Below are positions 11,286 through 24,000 of a DNA stretch of 64,000 nucleotides, in pieces (positions within the stretch are counted from its first letter, which is position 1; each line of letters begins with the position of its first letter). Under the pieces are notes generated by a model. It was given only the letters and a program-made list of their open reading frames with translations. It searched no databases and was not told the origin of the DNA. Both the position numbers and the translations under genes were made by a program. The DNA is taken from the NCBI GenBank assembly GCA_933228675.1, contig OW121742.1, positions 35,164,218 through 35,228,217 on the forward strand, given 5' to 3'. The stretch comes from Stomorhina lunata (taxonomy: Eukaryota > Arthropoda > Insecta > Diptera > Rhiniidae).

Positions 11286-12919
11286 CGTTTTTTCAAAATT
11301 TTGAAAGTTCTTTGATATGATGTGTTTGGAAAAATGCTGTTAAAAATTTTTTAAAATTTTAAATTTATTTAATGTCTTTATTATATTGAAAATTTCAAAA
11401 CCATTCCATTTAAAAAATATGACAGCACATAATTGACCTCATTAAGCATAAAATGCAACAAACTGCTGATGGCATTAAATTTCTTAAAAAAAAAACATTT
11501 CAATATAAAAAAAAAACAAAATTTTCCAATACGTGCTAAAAAAGCTTTAAACTCCGCAACAAGTCTTAAAGAAAATATAGCTTTAATTAGGCAAAAAACT
11601 TTTTTTGGTAATCTGACACTAGAGTAAAACCTGCGAATCACAAGAAAAATTGAAAAATTGAAAAATTAAAATCAAATCAATTTACAAAGATTTCAACTTA
11701 AGGAACGAATTAAAAGCGAAAATAATGAAAACAAATATAAAATGAATTTGAAATAACACGGAAGTTTGTGTTTTAATCATGTTCGTTTTTTTCTATATTT
11801 GATTTTCTACAGCATTTAAATATTTTTTATGAAAAAAAAAAATTGTTGAAGTTAGACAGAAAATTTTCATTTTTAATCACAGAAATGTCTTGCGGTGTCG
11901 ACGTTTCGGTCAAATCAGACAAACGAATGAACGGCGGCTGTCGATCAAAAGTTACCAAAGAAAATTGCGAATTTGTTTAAAAGGTTTTCGATTTTTATTA
12001 AAAGGCTTTTTGATTTAAGTATTTAATACCATTATTATTTTAAAACAAGCGGCAGAATTGTTATAGTAAAGCAGGGAAACGAAATTTATTTTACGTTTTC
12101 AAATTGAAATATTGAGTTACCTATTCGGAGTATTAGACAGATTTTGCACTTATCTGATAGGGTAAACTATCTACAATTCAAATTCAAAAAATTTATTTAT
12201 TTGTACTATAAATCATTTTAATATCTAGAAAATTGTAAAAAATGTCAAATTTAAATTTGGCATTTTCGTTTATTTTTAATTTTTCGCTTTATTCTTCACT
12301 TTATTTTCATATTTTGCATAGACGATATAATTCGTATTTATTTCGTCTCGCAAATAAGATGTATTGCGTAGTTTTCGATCGATATTACCTTTATATGGTA
12401 ATGACTAACCAACTGAAAAATTTATAAAATAAGAAGAAAACAATAAAATTATGAAAATGTAAAATTTCGTTCGTTCCCAACCTTTAAAAAAAAATAACTA
12501 CTAAAGGGAAAGTATTTATTTCTCTAGTTGTTATTGTTGCCGGTAGTTGCATAATTAGCTAAAATCAAATTGAAAAAATGAAATATAAATGAAAACCGAA
12601 CAATTTTAGTTTTCATAGGCAAAATAATGAGGCGCGAAACCTTAGAAATGCAAATTTATTGCGGATTTTTAGACATGAAGGGATTGTTTAGTAAAATAGA
12701 CACAAATGGCAAATAAGCGAATAATTGTTAAATGCCTAGTTAAAGCAAATTTTATACTTTCAAATCATCTTATGAATAAGTATAAATAAGTCTTAAAACT
12801 CAATGAACTCTGAAATTTAGTAACCATTTAAACATTTGATTATTGCAGAAAGTATGGAATATATAATGAAATTGAAGTCGTAAATTCTAAAAAAATGTTC
12901 CATTCTTAATACAAAAACA
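11286..12919. other. AT-rich sequence, no gene recognised
   Basis: No array or recognisable exon. A slightly GC-richer patch lies at 11890-11950 (TGTCGACGTTTCGGTC, GAACGGCGGCTGTCGATC), but no open frame there has splice-site support. Short ORFs of 61-86 codons at 11381-11641 and 12242-12427 are low complexity with no motif I recognise. Confidence 0.5.
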
Positions 12920-13335
12920 TCACAGGTATAAGCTAATTAAAATTATGAATTTTGTCTCCCTTCCGCCTACTGTAAAGGAGTCATGAGCCCGCAAAATAGG
13001 GCACCTTTCCTTTCAAAATTTTAAACTTTAAAAGATATATGATCTAATTTTATACGACTATAGTTGAGGCGTTGTCATATTTCAGTTTTTAATTTGCTCC
13101 GCCTAGCCCCTACTATAAAGGCACTTTATCCCTTGAAATAACGCACTTTGTATTCAAAAACTGAAAATATCAATATCTGACTAGACAGTCGTTATTAAAG
13201 AAAACCAATAGTTTTTTTCTGTTTTTAACCCATGTTTCGCTCAAAAGTTCATAAAAATTTAGTCAAAATTAAATCGAAATTATTTTTCTACTTCCTATAG
13301 TTTAAGAGATATGATGTTACCGATTTTGTCCATTT
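12920..13335 (-). repeat. Right arm of the large inverted repeat (partner 9545-9968)
   Basis: Inverted complement of 9545-9968, with landmarks CCTACTGTAAAGGAG, CCGCAAAATAGGGCA, GAGGCGTTGTCAT, AATTTGCTCCGCCTAGCCCC and CTAGACAGTCGTTATT. The enclosed 2.95 kb holds satellite A block 3 and dispersed repeat copy 2. Confidence 0.8.
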
Positions 13336-14589
13336 CTACCCTTTAAATTACCAAATACGTACCAAATATGTGTTTGTTTTCTTATGACAATCGATTGCGG
13401 TAAATATTTGTTACCAGCTTTATGGGTTTAAATGATATTCATGGAAGAAAGTACAAAACGATGTAATTCTTTCCCCGTTTTTACCCTTTTTTAGACAATT
13501 AAGACTAACATTTTTTACCCTTTTACCCCCAAGTGAAAAGCACCACTTCGTAGTGGGTATGGACAACATATGGCATAACTATTACCAATGGTTTGTTTAA
13601 ATAATACCAAATATGGTATTTTGGAGGGTAAAAATTGTCATTATAATTCAGTTTTCGATAGAAGCCAAAGTTCAAGCACATATTCCCTTCAATCGCTATA
13701 ATAATGTCGATTTTTGTTATGATTGGATACATAATGATAATCCCAAACGGAAAAAGTTATATGTAAAGCCCAGCCAACCAGCCAAATCAACGCTGAAGCC
13801 GAATATTCATGATGGGAATAATAATTCATGATGGGTATAATAAACAACCTTCAAGAAGCATGTTACACCAACGATTAATCGCTATAAACAACTTCAAAGA
13901 GTTACGATTAATCGGTTTAATTTTTTTATACAATTTGTAATCAAACTTTTTTCAATATCCAATATTTTTCCCTTATAGTAAATAGGAAGTTACAGTCTTT
14001 GACTTTTGTGGGTTGTTTGAGTTTGTACAAAATAAATGCGAATTATATAAGCCAAATAAGAAAACTACTGGTTTTATATAAACTTATTTGCTGTGTGGTC
14101 TTAAAGTTTTATTATAACATTTGAAAACTAAGCTTATGACTTCAATTCATTTTTAATAATTTATAATAAAAAATTCATTTAAAATTTAAGCCTCTTAATT
14201 TTAATCAATTTAAATGAAAAATCTATAAAAAAAAAAGTATATAAAAATGAAAATTAACTAGAAAATCTTAAAATTTAAATTTTTCTTATGTAATAGATAT
14301 AAAAAAGTAATTTCCTCAATTTTATTATTGGCAAATTGATTAAATTTAAATCAATTTTCTGGCAAATATATAAATTTTTTATAACTTAATTTTCAAAAGC
14401 TTTTCATACACTAAAGCCGAAATATAATTAATTAAAATAAAAAAATAATATTTAGCAAATAATTTTATAAAAAGCTTTAGACACAACTTATAAGAAAAAG
14501 AGACTAAGGCGCAGACAAATGTTAGCAACAGCCAATATAACTAATGTCTACGAATTTGTAAGTACCTTTAACACTTTGTGAACCTATTT
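13336..14589. other. AT-rich sequence with short repeated phrases; no gene recognised
   Basis: Contains a hairpin-like CCACTTCGTAGTGG at about 13543-13556, two copies of CGATTAATCG (about 13873 and 13907) and a short direct repeat ATTCATGATGGG (about 13804-13836). ORFs of 69-72 codons overlap on opposite strands at 13523-13831 with no recognisable motif. Confidence 0.5.
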
Positions 14590-17045
14590 TTTAAAGGAAA
14601 TTTTTAAAAATTTGTAGGAAATTTTTAAAAAATTTACCACTTTTATAGAAAATTTTTCAAAAATTTAGTATTTTTATAGGAAATTTTTTCAAAAATTGAC
14701 TATTTTAATGGGAAAATTTTCAAAAACTTACAATTTTTATAGGAAACTTTTCAAATATTTACTATTTTTATAGGAAATTTTTCAAAAATGTACTATTTTT
14801 ATAGGAAATTTTTCAAAAATTTACTATTTTTATAGGAAATTTTTCAAAAATTTACTATTTTTATAGGAAATTTTTCAAAAATTTACTATTTTTATAGGAA
14901 ATTTTTCAAATATTTACTATTTTTATAGGAAATTTTTCAAAAATTTACTATTTTTATAGGAAATTTTTCAAAAATTTACTATTTTTATAGGAAATTTTTC
15001 AAAAATTTACTATTTTTATAGGAAATTTTTCAAAAAATTACTATTTTTATAGGAAATTTTTCAAAAATTTAATATTTTTATAGGAAATTTTTCAAAAATT
15101 TACTATTTTTATAGGAAATTTTTCAAAAATTTACTATTTTTATAGGAAATTTTTCAAAAATTTACTATTTTTATAGGAAATTTTTCAAAAATTTACTATT
15201 TTTATAGGAAATTTTTCAAAAATTTACTATTTTTATAGGAAATTTTTCAAAAATTTACTATTTTTATAGGAAATTTTTCAAAAATTTACTATTTTTATAG
15301 GAAATTTTTCAAAATTTTCCTATTTTTATAGGAAATTTTTCAAAATTTTCCTATTTTTATAGGAAATTTTTCAAAAATGTCCTATTTTTATAGGAAATTT
15401 TTCAAAAATTTACTATTTTTATAGGAAATTTTTCAAAAATTTACTATTTTTATAGGAAATTTTTCAAAAATTTACTATTTTTATAGGAAATTTTTCAAAA
15501 ATTTACTATTTTTATAGGAAATTTTTCAAAAATTTACTATTTTTATAGGAAATTTTTCAAAAATTTACTATTTTTATAGGAAATTTTTCAAATATTTACT
15601 ATTTTTATATGAAATTTTTAAAAAATTTACTATTTTTATAGGAAATTTTTCTAAAATTTACTATTTTTATAGGAAATTTTTCAAAAATTTACTATTTTTA
15701 TAGGAAATTTTTCAAAAATTTACTATTTTTATAGGAAATTTTTCAAAAATTTACTATTTTTATAGGAAATTTTTCAAAAATTTACTATTTTTATAGGAAA
15801 TTTTTCAAAAATTTACTATTTTTATAGGAAATTTTTCAAAAATTTACTATTTTTATAGGAAATTTTTCAAAAATTTACTATTTTTATAGGAAATTTTTCA
15901 AAAATTTACTATTTTTATAGGAAATTTTTCAAAAATTTACTACTTTTATAGGAAATTTTTCAAAAATTTACTATTTTTATAGGAAATTTTTCAAAAATTT
16001 ACTATTTTTATAGGAAATTTTTCAAAAATTTACTATTTTTATAGGAAATTTTTCAAAAATTTAATATTTTTATAGGAAATTTTTCAAAAATTTACTATTT
16101 TTATAGGAAATTTTTCAAAAATTTACTATTTTTATAGGAATTTTTTCAAAAATTTACTATTTTTATAGGAAATTTTTCAAAAATTTACTATTTTTATAGG
16201 AAAATTTTCAAAAACTTACTATTTTTATAGGAAATTTTTCAAAAATTTACTATTTTTATAGGAAATTTTTCAAAAATTTACTATTTTTATAGGAATTTTT
16301 TCAAAAATTTACTATTTTTATAGGAAATTTTTCAAAAATTTACTATTTTTATAGGAAATTTTTCAAAAATTTACTATTTTTATAGGAAATTTTTCAAAAA
16401 TTTACTATTTTTATAGGAAATTTTTCAAAAATTTACTATTTTTATAGGAAAATTTTCAAAAATTTCCTGTTTTTATAGGAAATTTTTCAAAAATTTCCTG
16501 TTTTTATAGGAAATTTTTCAAAAATTTCCTGTTTTTATAGGAAATTTTTCAAAAATTTCCTGTAAAAATAGGAAATTTTTCAAAAATTTACTATTTTTAT
16601 GGGAAAATTTTCAAAAACTTACTATTTTTATAGGAAATTTTTCAACAATTTCTTATTTTTTATAGGAAAATTTTCAAAAATTTCTCATTTTTATAGGAAA
16701 TTTTTCAAAAATTCACTATTTTTTAAAGAAAATTTTTCAAAAATTTACTATTTTTATAGGCAATTTTTCAAAAATGTACTATTTTTATAGAAAATTTTTC
16801 AAAAATTTACTATTTTTATAGGAAATTTTTTAAAAAATGTACTATTTTTTTAGGAAATTTTTCAAAAATTTACAATTTTTATAAGAAATTTTTCAAAAAT
16901 TTACTATTTTTATAGGAAATTTTTCAAAAATTTACTATTTTTATAGTAAATTTTTCAAAAATTTCCTATTTTTAAAAGGAATTTTTCAAAAATTTACTAT
17001 TTTTAAAAGAAATTTTTCAAAAATTTACTATTTTTATAAGGAAAA
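14590..17045 (+). repeat. Satellite B, block 2 (31-bp unit)
   Basis: About 79 tandem units with strict 31-bp spacing across most of the block. The unit is TTTACTATTTTTATAGG followed by AAATTTTTCAAAAA, and ACTATT predominates over CCTATT here. Edges are diverged (14590-14760 and 16600-17045) and the middle is near-identical. Local variants occur in runs: four consecutive CCTGTTTTTATAGG units at about 16465-16560, TTTTCCTA units at 15315-15350. This is the signature of local unequal exchange. Confidence 0.95.
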
Positions 17046-18399
17046 TAAAGGAGAATAAAGGAAATTTAAGGCAAAATCTTCAATTTCAAAATAATAGAAA
17101 TATAATTAGAATTTTAAACCTAAAACAAAAAACATAAACTTATCTTCTCGATACCTTGAAAGCTTTTGTTCCCAAAAGGGTTAATTTGTCTGTTGTAACC
17201 TTAATCATAATCATATATTATAAGTTATGGTGGAAACTACATATAAATACTCATAATTTTCGCAACTCTTTCAAAACTGACATTTTTCGAAATGTCATTT
17301 GAAAACAAGTTGCACCTTCTTCTTCATCTGAGTCATTTGTTCATTCAAGCTCATGATGTTGGTGGAGTTAATGGTGAAGTTGAGTCAACGACGCCGGGGT
17401 TTTTTGATGTCATTTTTATTATCACGTCAGTAGTAGTAGTAAAGTAATGAATAGTACAAATTCAAGAGTTAAGTGGCTTGGTGGAAAATTGCTACTTTGC
17501 TATTTTAAAGGCAACAACAATAGAATCTGTTGATAGTTGGAAAAAAATATATTTTAAAAAAATATTAACAAACCCATTATAGCCAACCATACCAAAACCG
17601 ACATCATCACCCTCATCGTCGACAACTGTGACAACTTTACCTTAATAAAATTATCTTCATGTCTTTAAGAAAAAAAAAAAACTGAATAAAGAAAATTTTA
17701 TACTATTTCACAGCTATTTTACAGGTGTCAACATTAATCTCCTCCACTCCAGAGGCAAGTGAAAAATCGCACTTTAGGTGCAGAAAGTCACATTCTACTA
17801 AAAGTAAAAAAAAAACCTGATGATTGTCATCATAATTTAATATTTCTCCTGTTGGGCCATTACAACTGAAGATAATAAAAATATCTTAAATTATTACTTA
17901 TGAGACTCCCCTTCCCTTTAATTGTAATGTTCAACTTCGGGTGTCAAAGCTATTAATTTGCAAAATGATGTAATGAAAATGACTCAAGTCATTAGCAAAT
18001 TGTCAACTTAAGTATTCATGAATCAGGTGAACAGTTGAATGACATAGAATGGGTTTTTAATATTGTTTAAGGTTTTTCCCAATAATATAGCCAAAGAGCA
18101 AATAATAATTTATTTAATTATTTATCAGGGTTTGGAAATTAGTAACACTTAACCCTTGTAGAAGCTCCTATAATTTTTGCAACATAATCTTTGACCTTAC
18201 ATAACTCATGATGTACTTATAGAATGATATTACTTTGTACACCAAAATTTAGTCCATAGACTTGTCTTTCAAATATTTTTAAAAAATATTAAGAATTTTG
18301 AGTTTAAATGTTGTTCTAAGAGGTCAAAGGTCAGCAAAAAAATAAAATTTTGCAAAATAAAAAACTGAACTTATAATATCAAGATATTTATAAAATTAT
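17046..18399. other. Unique AT-rich sequence between satellite blocks; no gene recognised
   Basis: No coding segment recognised. It contains somewhat richer sequence at 17330-17400 (TGATGTTGGTGGAGTTAATG, GACGCCGGGG) and 17590-17640 (CATCATCACCCTCATCG). No ORF with splice support was found. It could hold intronic regulatory sequence, but nothing specific is visible. Confidence 0.5.
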
Positions 18400-21300
18400 C
18401 GAAATAGGAAATTTTTCAAAAATTTACTATTTTTATAGGAAATTTTTCAAAAATTTACTAATTTTACAGGAAACTTTTCAAAAATTTACTAATTTTACAG
18501 GAAACTTTTCAAAAATTTACTAATTTTATATGAAATTTTTCAAAAATTTCCTATTTTTATAGGAAATTTTTCAAAATTTTCCTATTTTTATAGGAAATTT
18601 TTCAAAAATTTACTATTTTTATAGGAAATTTTTCAAAAATTTCCTATTTTTATAGGAAATTTTTCAAAAATTTCCTATTTTTATAGGAAATTTTTCAAAA
18701 ATTTCCTATTTTTATAGGAAATTTTTCAAAAATTTCCTATTTTTATAGGAAATTTTTCAAAAATTTCCTATTTTTATAGGAAATTTTTCAAAAATTTCCT
18801 ATTTTTATAGGAAATTTTTCAAAAATTTCCTATTTTTATAGGAAATTTTTCAAAAATTTCCTATTTTTATAGGAAATTTTTCAAAAATTTCCTATTTTTA
18901 TAGGAAATTTTTCAAAAATTTCCTATTTTTATAGGAAATTTTTCAAAAATTTCCTATTTTTATAGGAAATTTTTCAAAAATTTCCTATTTTTATAGGAAA
19001 TTTTTCAAAAATTTCCTATTTTTATAGGAAATTTTTCAAAAATTTCCTATTTTTATAGGAAATTTTTCAAAAATTTCCTATTTTTATAGGAAATTTTTCA
19101 AAAATTTCCTATTTTTATAGGAAATTTTTCAAAAATTTCCTATTTTTATAGGAAATTTTTCAAAAATTTCCTATTTTTATAGGAAATTTTTCAAAAATTT
19201 CCTATTTTTATAGGAAATTTTTCAAAAATTTCCTATTTTTATAGGAAATTTTTCAAAAATTTCCTATTTTTATAGGAAATTTTTCAAAAATTTCCTATTT
19301 TTATAGGAAATTTTTCAAAAATTTCCTATTTTTATAGGAAATTTTTCAAAAATTTCCTATTTTTATAGGAAATTTTTCAAAAATTTCCTATTTTTATAGG
19401 AAATTTTTCAAAAATTTCCTATTTTTATAGGAAATTTTTCAAAAATTTCCTATTTTTATAGGAAATTTTTCAAAAATTTCCTATTTTTATAGGAAATTTT
19501 TCAAAAATTTCCTATTTTTATAGGAAATTTTTCAAAAATTTCCTATTTTTATAGGAAATTTTTCAAAAATTTCCTATTTTTATAGGAAATTTTTCAAAAA
19601 TTTCCTATTTTTATAGGAAATTTTTCAAAAATTTCCTATTTTTATAGGAAATTTTTCAAAAATTTCCTATTTTTATAGGAAATTTTTCAAAAATTTCCTA
19701 TTTTTATAGGAAATTTTTCAAAAATTTCCTATTTTTATAGGAAATTTTTCAAAAATTTCCTATTTTTATAGGAAATTTTTCAAAAATTTCCTATTTTTAT
19801 AGGAAATTTTTCAAAAATTTCCTATTTTTATAGGAAATTTTTCAAAAATTTCCTATTTTTATAGGAAATTTTTCAAAAATTTCCTATTTTTATAGGAAAT
19901 TTTTCAAAAATTTCCTATTTTTATAGGAAATTTTTCAAAAATTTCCTATTTTTATAGGAAAATTTTCAAAAATTTCCTATTTTTATAGGAAATTTTTCAA
20001 AAATTTCCTATTTTTATAGGAAATTTTTCAAAATTTTCCTATTTTTATAGGAAATTTTTCAAAAATTTTCTATTTTTATAGGAAATTTTTCAAAAATTTC
20101 CTATTTTTGTAGGAAATTTTTCAAAAATTTCCTATTTTTGTAGGAAATTTTTCAAAAATTTCCTATTTTTGTAGGAAATTTTTCAAAAATTTCCTATTTT
20201 TATAGGAAATTTTTCAAAAATTTCCTATTTTTATAGGAAATTTTTCAAAAATTTCCTATTTTTATAGGAAATTTTTCAAAAATTTCCTATTTTTATAGGA
20301 AAATTTTCAAAAATTTCCTATTTTTATAGGAAATTTTTCAAAAATTAACTATTTTTATAGGAAATTTTTCAAAAATTTCCTATTTTTATAGAAAATTTTT
20401 CAAAAATTTCCTATTTTTATAGGAAATTTTTCAAAAATTTCCTATTTTTATAGGAAATTTTTCAAAAATTTCCTATTTTTATAGGAAATTTTTCAAAAAT
20501 TTCCTATTTTTATAGGAAATTTTTCAAAAATTTCCTATTTTTATAGGAAATTTTTCAAAAATTTCCTATTTTTATAGAAAATTTTTCAAAAATTTCCTAT
20601 TTTTATAGGAAATTTTTCAAAAATTTCCTATTTTTATAGGAAATTTTTCAAAAATTTCCTATTTTTATAGGAAATTTTTCAAAAATTTCCTATTTTTATA
20701 GGAAATTTTTCAAAAATTTCCTATTTTTATAGGAAATTTTTCAAAAATTTCCTATTTTTATAGGAAATTTTTCAAAAATTTCCTATTTTTATAGGAAATT
20801 TTTCAAAAATTTCCTATTTTTATAGGAAATTTTTCAAAAATTTCCTATTTTTATAGGAAATTTTTCAAAAATTTCTTATTTTTATAGGAAATTTTTCAAA
20901 AATTTCCTATTTTTATAGGAAATTTTTCAAAAATTTCCTATTTTTATAGGAAATTTTTCAAAAATTTCCTATTTTTATAGGAAATTTTTCAAAAATTTCC
21001 TATTTTTATAGGAAATTTTTCAAAAATTTCCTATTTTTATAGGAAATTTTTCAAAAATTTCCTATTTTTATAGGAAATTTTTCAAAAATTTCCTATTTTT
21101 ATAGGAAATTTTTCAAAAATTTCCTATTTTTATAGGAAATTTTTCAAAAATTTCCTATTTTTATAGGAAATTTTTCAAAAATTTCCTATTTTTATAGGAA
21201 ATTTTTCAAAAATTTCCTATTTTTATAGGAAATTTTTCAAAAATTTCCTATTTTTATAGGAAATTTTTCAAAAATTTCCTATTTTTATAGGAAATTTTTC

Positions 21301-24000
21301 AAAAATTTCCTATTTTTATAGGAAATTTTTCAAAAATTTCCTATTTTTATAGGAAATTTTTCAAAATTTCCTATTTTTATAGGAAATTTTTCAAAAATTT
21401 CCTATTTTTATAGGAAATTTTTCAAAAATTTCCTATTTTTATAGGAAATTTTTCAAAAATTTCCTATTTTTATAGGAAATTTTTCAAAAATTTCCTATTT
21501 TTATAGGAAATTTTTCAAAAATTTCCTATTTTTATAGGAAATTTTTCAAAAATTTCCTATTTTTATAGGAAATTTTTCAAAAATTTCCTATTTTTATAGG
21601 AAATTTTTCAAAAATTTCCTATTTTTATAGGAAATTTTTCAAAAATTTCCTATTTTTATAGGAAATTTTTCAAAAATTTCCTATTTTTATAGGAAATTTT
21701 TCAAAAATTTCCTATTTTTATAGGAAATTTTTCAAAAATTTCCTATTTTTATAGGAAATTTTTCAAAAATTTCCTATTTTTATAGGAAATTTTTCAAAAA
21801 TTTCCTATTTTTATAGGAAATTTTTCAAAAATTTCCTATTTTTATAGGAAATTTTTCAAAAATTTCCTATTTTTATAGGAAATTTTTCAAAAATTTCCTA
21901 TTTTTATAGGAAATTTTTCAAAAATTTCCTATTTTTATAGGAAATTTTTCAAAAATTTCCTATTTTTATAGGAAATTTTTCAAAAATTTCCTATTTTTAT
22001 AGGAAATTTTTCAAAAATTTCCTATTTTTATAGGAAATTTTTCAAAAATTTCCTATTTTTATAGGAAATTTTTCAAAAATTTCCTATTTTTATAGGAAAT
22101 TTTTCAAAAATTTCCTATTTTTATAGGAAATTTTTCAAAAATTTCCTATTTTTATAGGAAATTTTTCAAAAATTTCATATTTTTATAGGAAATTTTTCAA
22201 AAATTTCTTATTTTTATAGAAAATTTTTCAAAAATTTCTTATTTTTATAGGAAATTTTTCAAAAATTTCTTATTTTTATAGGAAATTTTTCAAAAATTTC
22301 TTATTTTTATAGGAAATTTTTCAAAAATTTCTTATTTTTATAGGAAACTTTTCAAAATTTTTCTATTTTTATAGGAAATTTTTCAAAAATTTACTATTTT
22401 TATAGGAAATTTTTCAAAATGTTCCTATTTTTATAGGAAATTTTACAAAAATTTACTATTTTTATAGGAATTTTTACAAAAATTTACTATTTTTATAGGA
22501 ATTTTTTTTTAAAAATTTCCTATTTATAGGAAATTTTTCAAAAATTTCCTATTTTATAGGAAATTTTTCAAAAATTCTCTATTTTTATAGGAAATTTTTC
22601 AAAAATTCCCTATTTTTATAGGAAATTTTTCAAAAATTCCCTATTTTTATAGGAAAATTTTCAAAAATTTCCTATTTTTATAGGAAATTTTTCAAAAATT
22701 TCCTATTTTTATAGGAAATTTTTCAAAAATTTCCTATTTTTATTTTTATTTTATTTTTTAGGAAATTTTTCAAAAATTTCCTATTTTTATGCGAAATTTT
22801 TCAAAAATTTCCTATTTTTATAGGAAATTTTCAAAAATTTCCTATTTTTATACGAAATTTTTCAAAAATTTCCTATTTTTATAGGAAATTTTTCAAAAAT
22901 TTCCTATTTTTATAGGAAATTTTTCAAAAATTTCCTATTTTTTATACGAAATTTTTCAAAAATTTCCTATTTTTATAGGAAATTTTTCAAAAATTTCCTA
23001 TTTTTATAGGAAATTTTTCAAAAATTTACCATTTTTATAGGAAATTTTTCAAAAATTTACCATTTTTATAGGAAATTTTTCAAAAATTTACTATTTTTAA
23101 AATAAAGTTTTCAAAAGTGTACTATTTTTAAAGGAAATTTATCAAAAATTTCCTATTTTTATAGGAATTTTTTTAAAAATTTCCTATTTATAGGAAATTT
23201 TTAAAAAATTTCCTATTTTATAGGAAATTTTTCAAAAATTCTCTATTTTTATAGGAAATTTTTCAAAAATTCTCTATTTTTATAGGAAATTTTTCAAAAA
23301 TTTCCTATTTTTGTAGGAAAATTTTTCAAAAATTTCCTATTTTTATAGGAAATTTTTCAAAAATTTCCTATTTTTATAGGAAATTTTTCAAAAATTTCCT
23401 ATTTTTATAGGAAATTTTTCAAAAATTCCCTATTTTTATAGGAAATTTTTCAAAAATTTCCTATTTTAATAGGAAATTTTCCAAAAATTCTCTATTTTTA
23501 TAGGAAATTTTTCAAAAATTTCCTATTTTAATAGGAAATTTTCCAAAAATTTAATATTTTTAAAGGAAATTTTTCAAAAATCTACTATTTTTAAAGGAAA
23601 TTTTTCAAAAATTTACTATTTTTTAAAGGAAATTTTTCAAAAATTTCCTATTTTTGTAGGAAATTTTTCAAAAATTTCCTATTTTTATAGGAAATTTTTC
23701 AAAAATTTCCTATTTTTATAGGAAATTTTTCAAAAATTCCCTATTTTTATAGGAAATTTTTCAAAAATTCCCTATTTTTATAGGAAATTTTTCAAAAATT
23801 TCCTATTTTAATAGGAAATTTTCCAAAAATTCTCTATTTTTATAGGAAATTTTTCAAAAATTTCCTATTTTTAATAGGAAATTTTCCAAAAATTTAATAT
23901 TTTTAAAGGAAATTTTTCAAAAATCTACTATTTTTAAAGGAAAGTTTTCAAAAATTTACTATTTTTAAAGGAAAGTTTTCAAAAATTTACTATTTTTATG
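18400..24000 (+). repeat. Satellite B, block 3 (31-bp unit, highly homogeneous core)
   Basis: The longest array in the window: about 5.6 kb, about 180 units of 31 bp. In this block the unit is mostly TTTCCTATTTTTATAGG followed by AAATTTTTCAAAAA. Each unit therefore contains AGGAAATTTTT, a single C, and its exact reverse complement AAAAATTTCCT: a 23-bp perfect dyad. Units from about 18600 to 22150 are nearly identical over more than 110 copies. Rare variants cluster (three CTATTTTTGTAGG at about 20100-20180) and one unit has a 1-bp deletion at about 21365. The right part (22180-24000) is diverged, with an insertion of TTTATTTTTATTTTATTTTT at about 22737-22758 and a repeated subset at about 23130-23560 versus 23600-23900. 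Assembly length of such an array is uncertain. Confidence 0.97.

Noticed and set aside
14590..17045. CRISPR-like array
   Set aside because: The repeats are contiguous 31-bp units with no unique spacers, in a eukaryotic satellite context with no cas genes.
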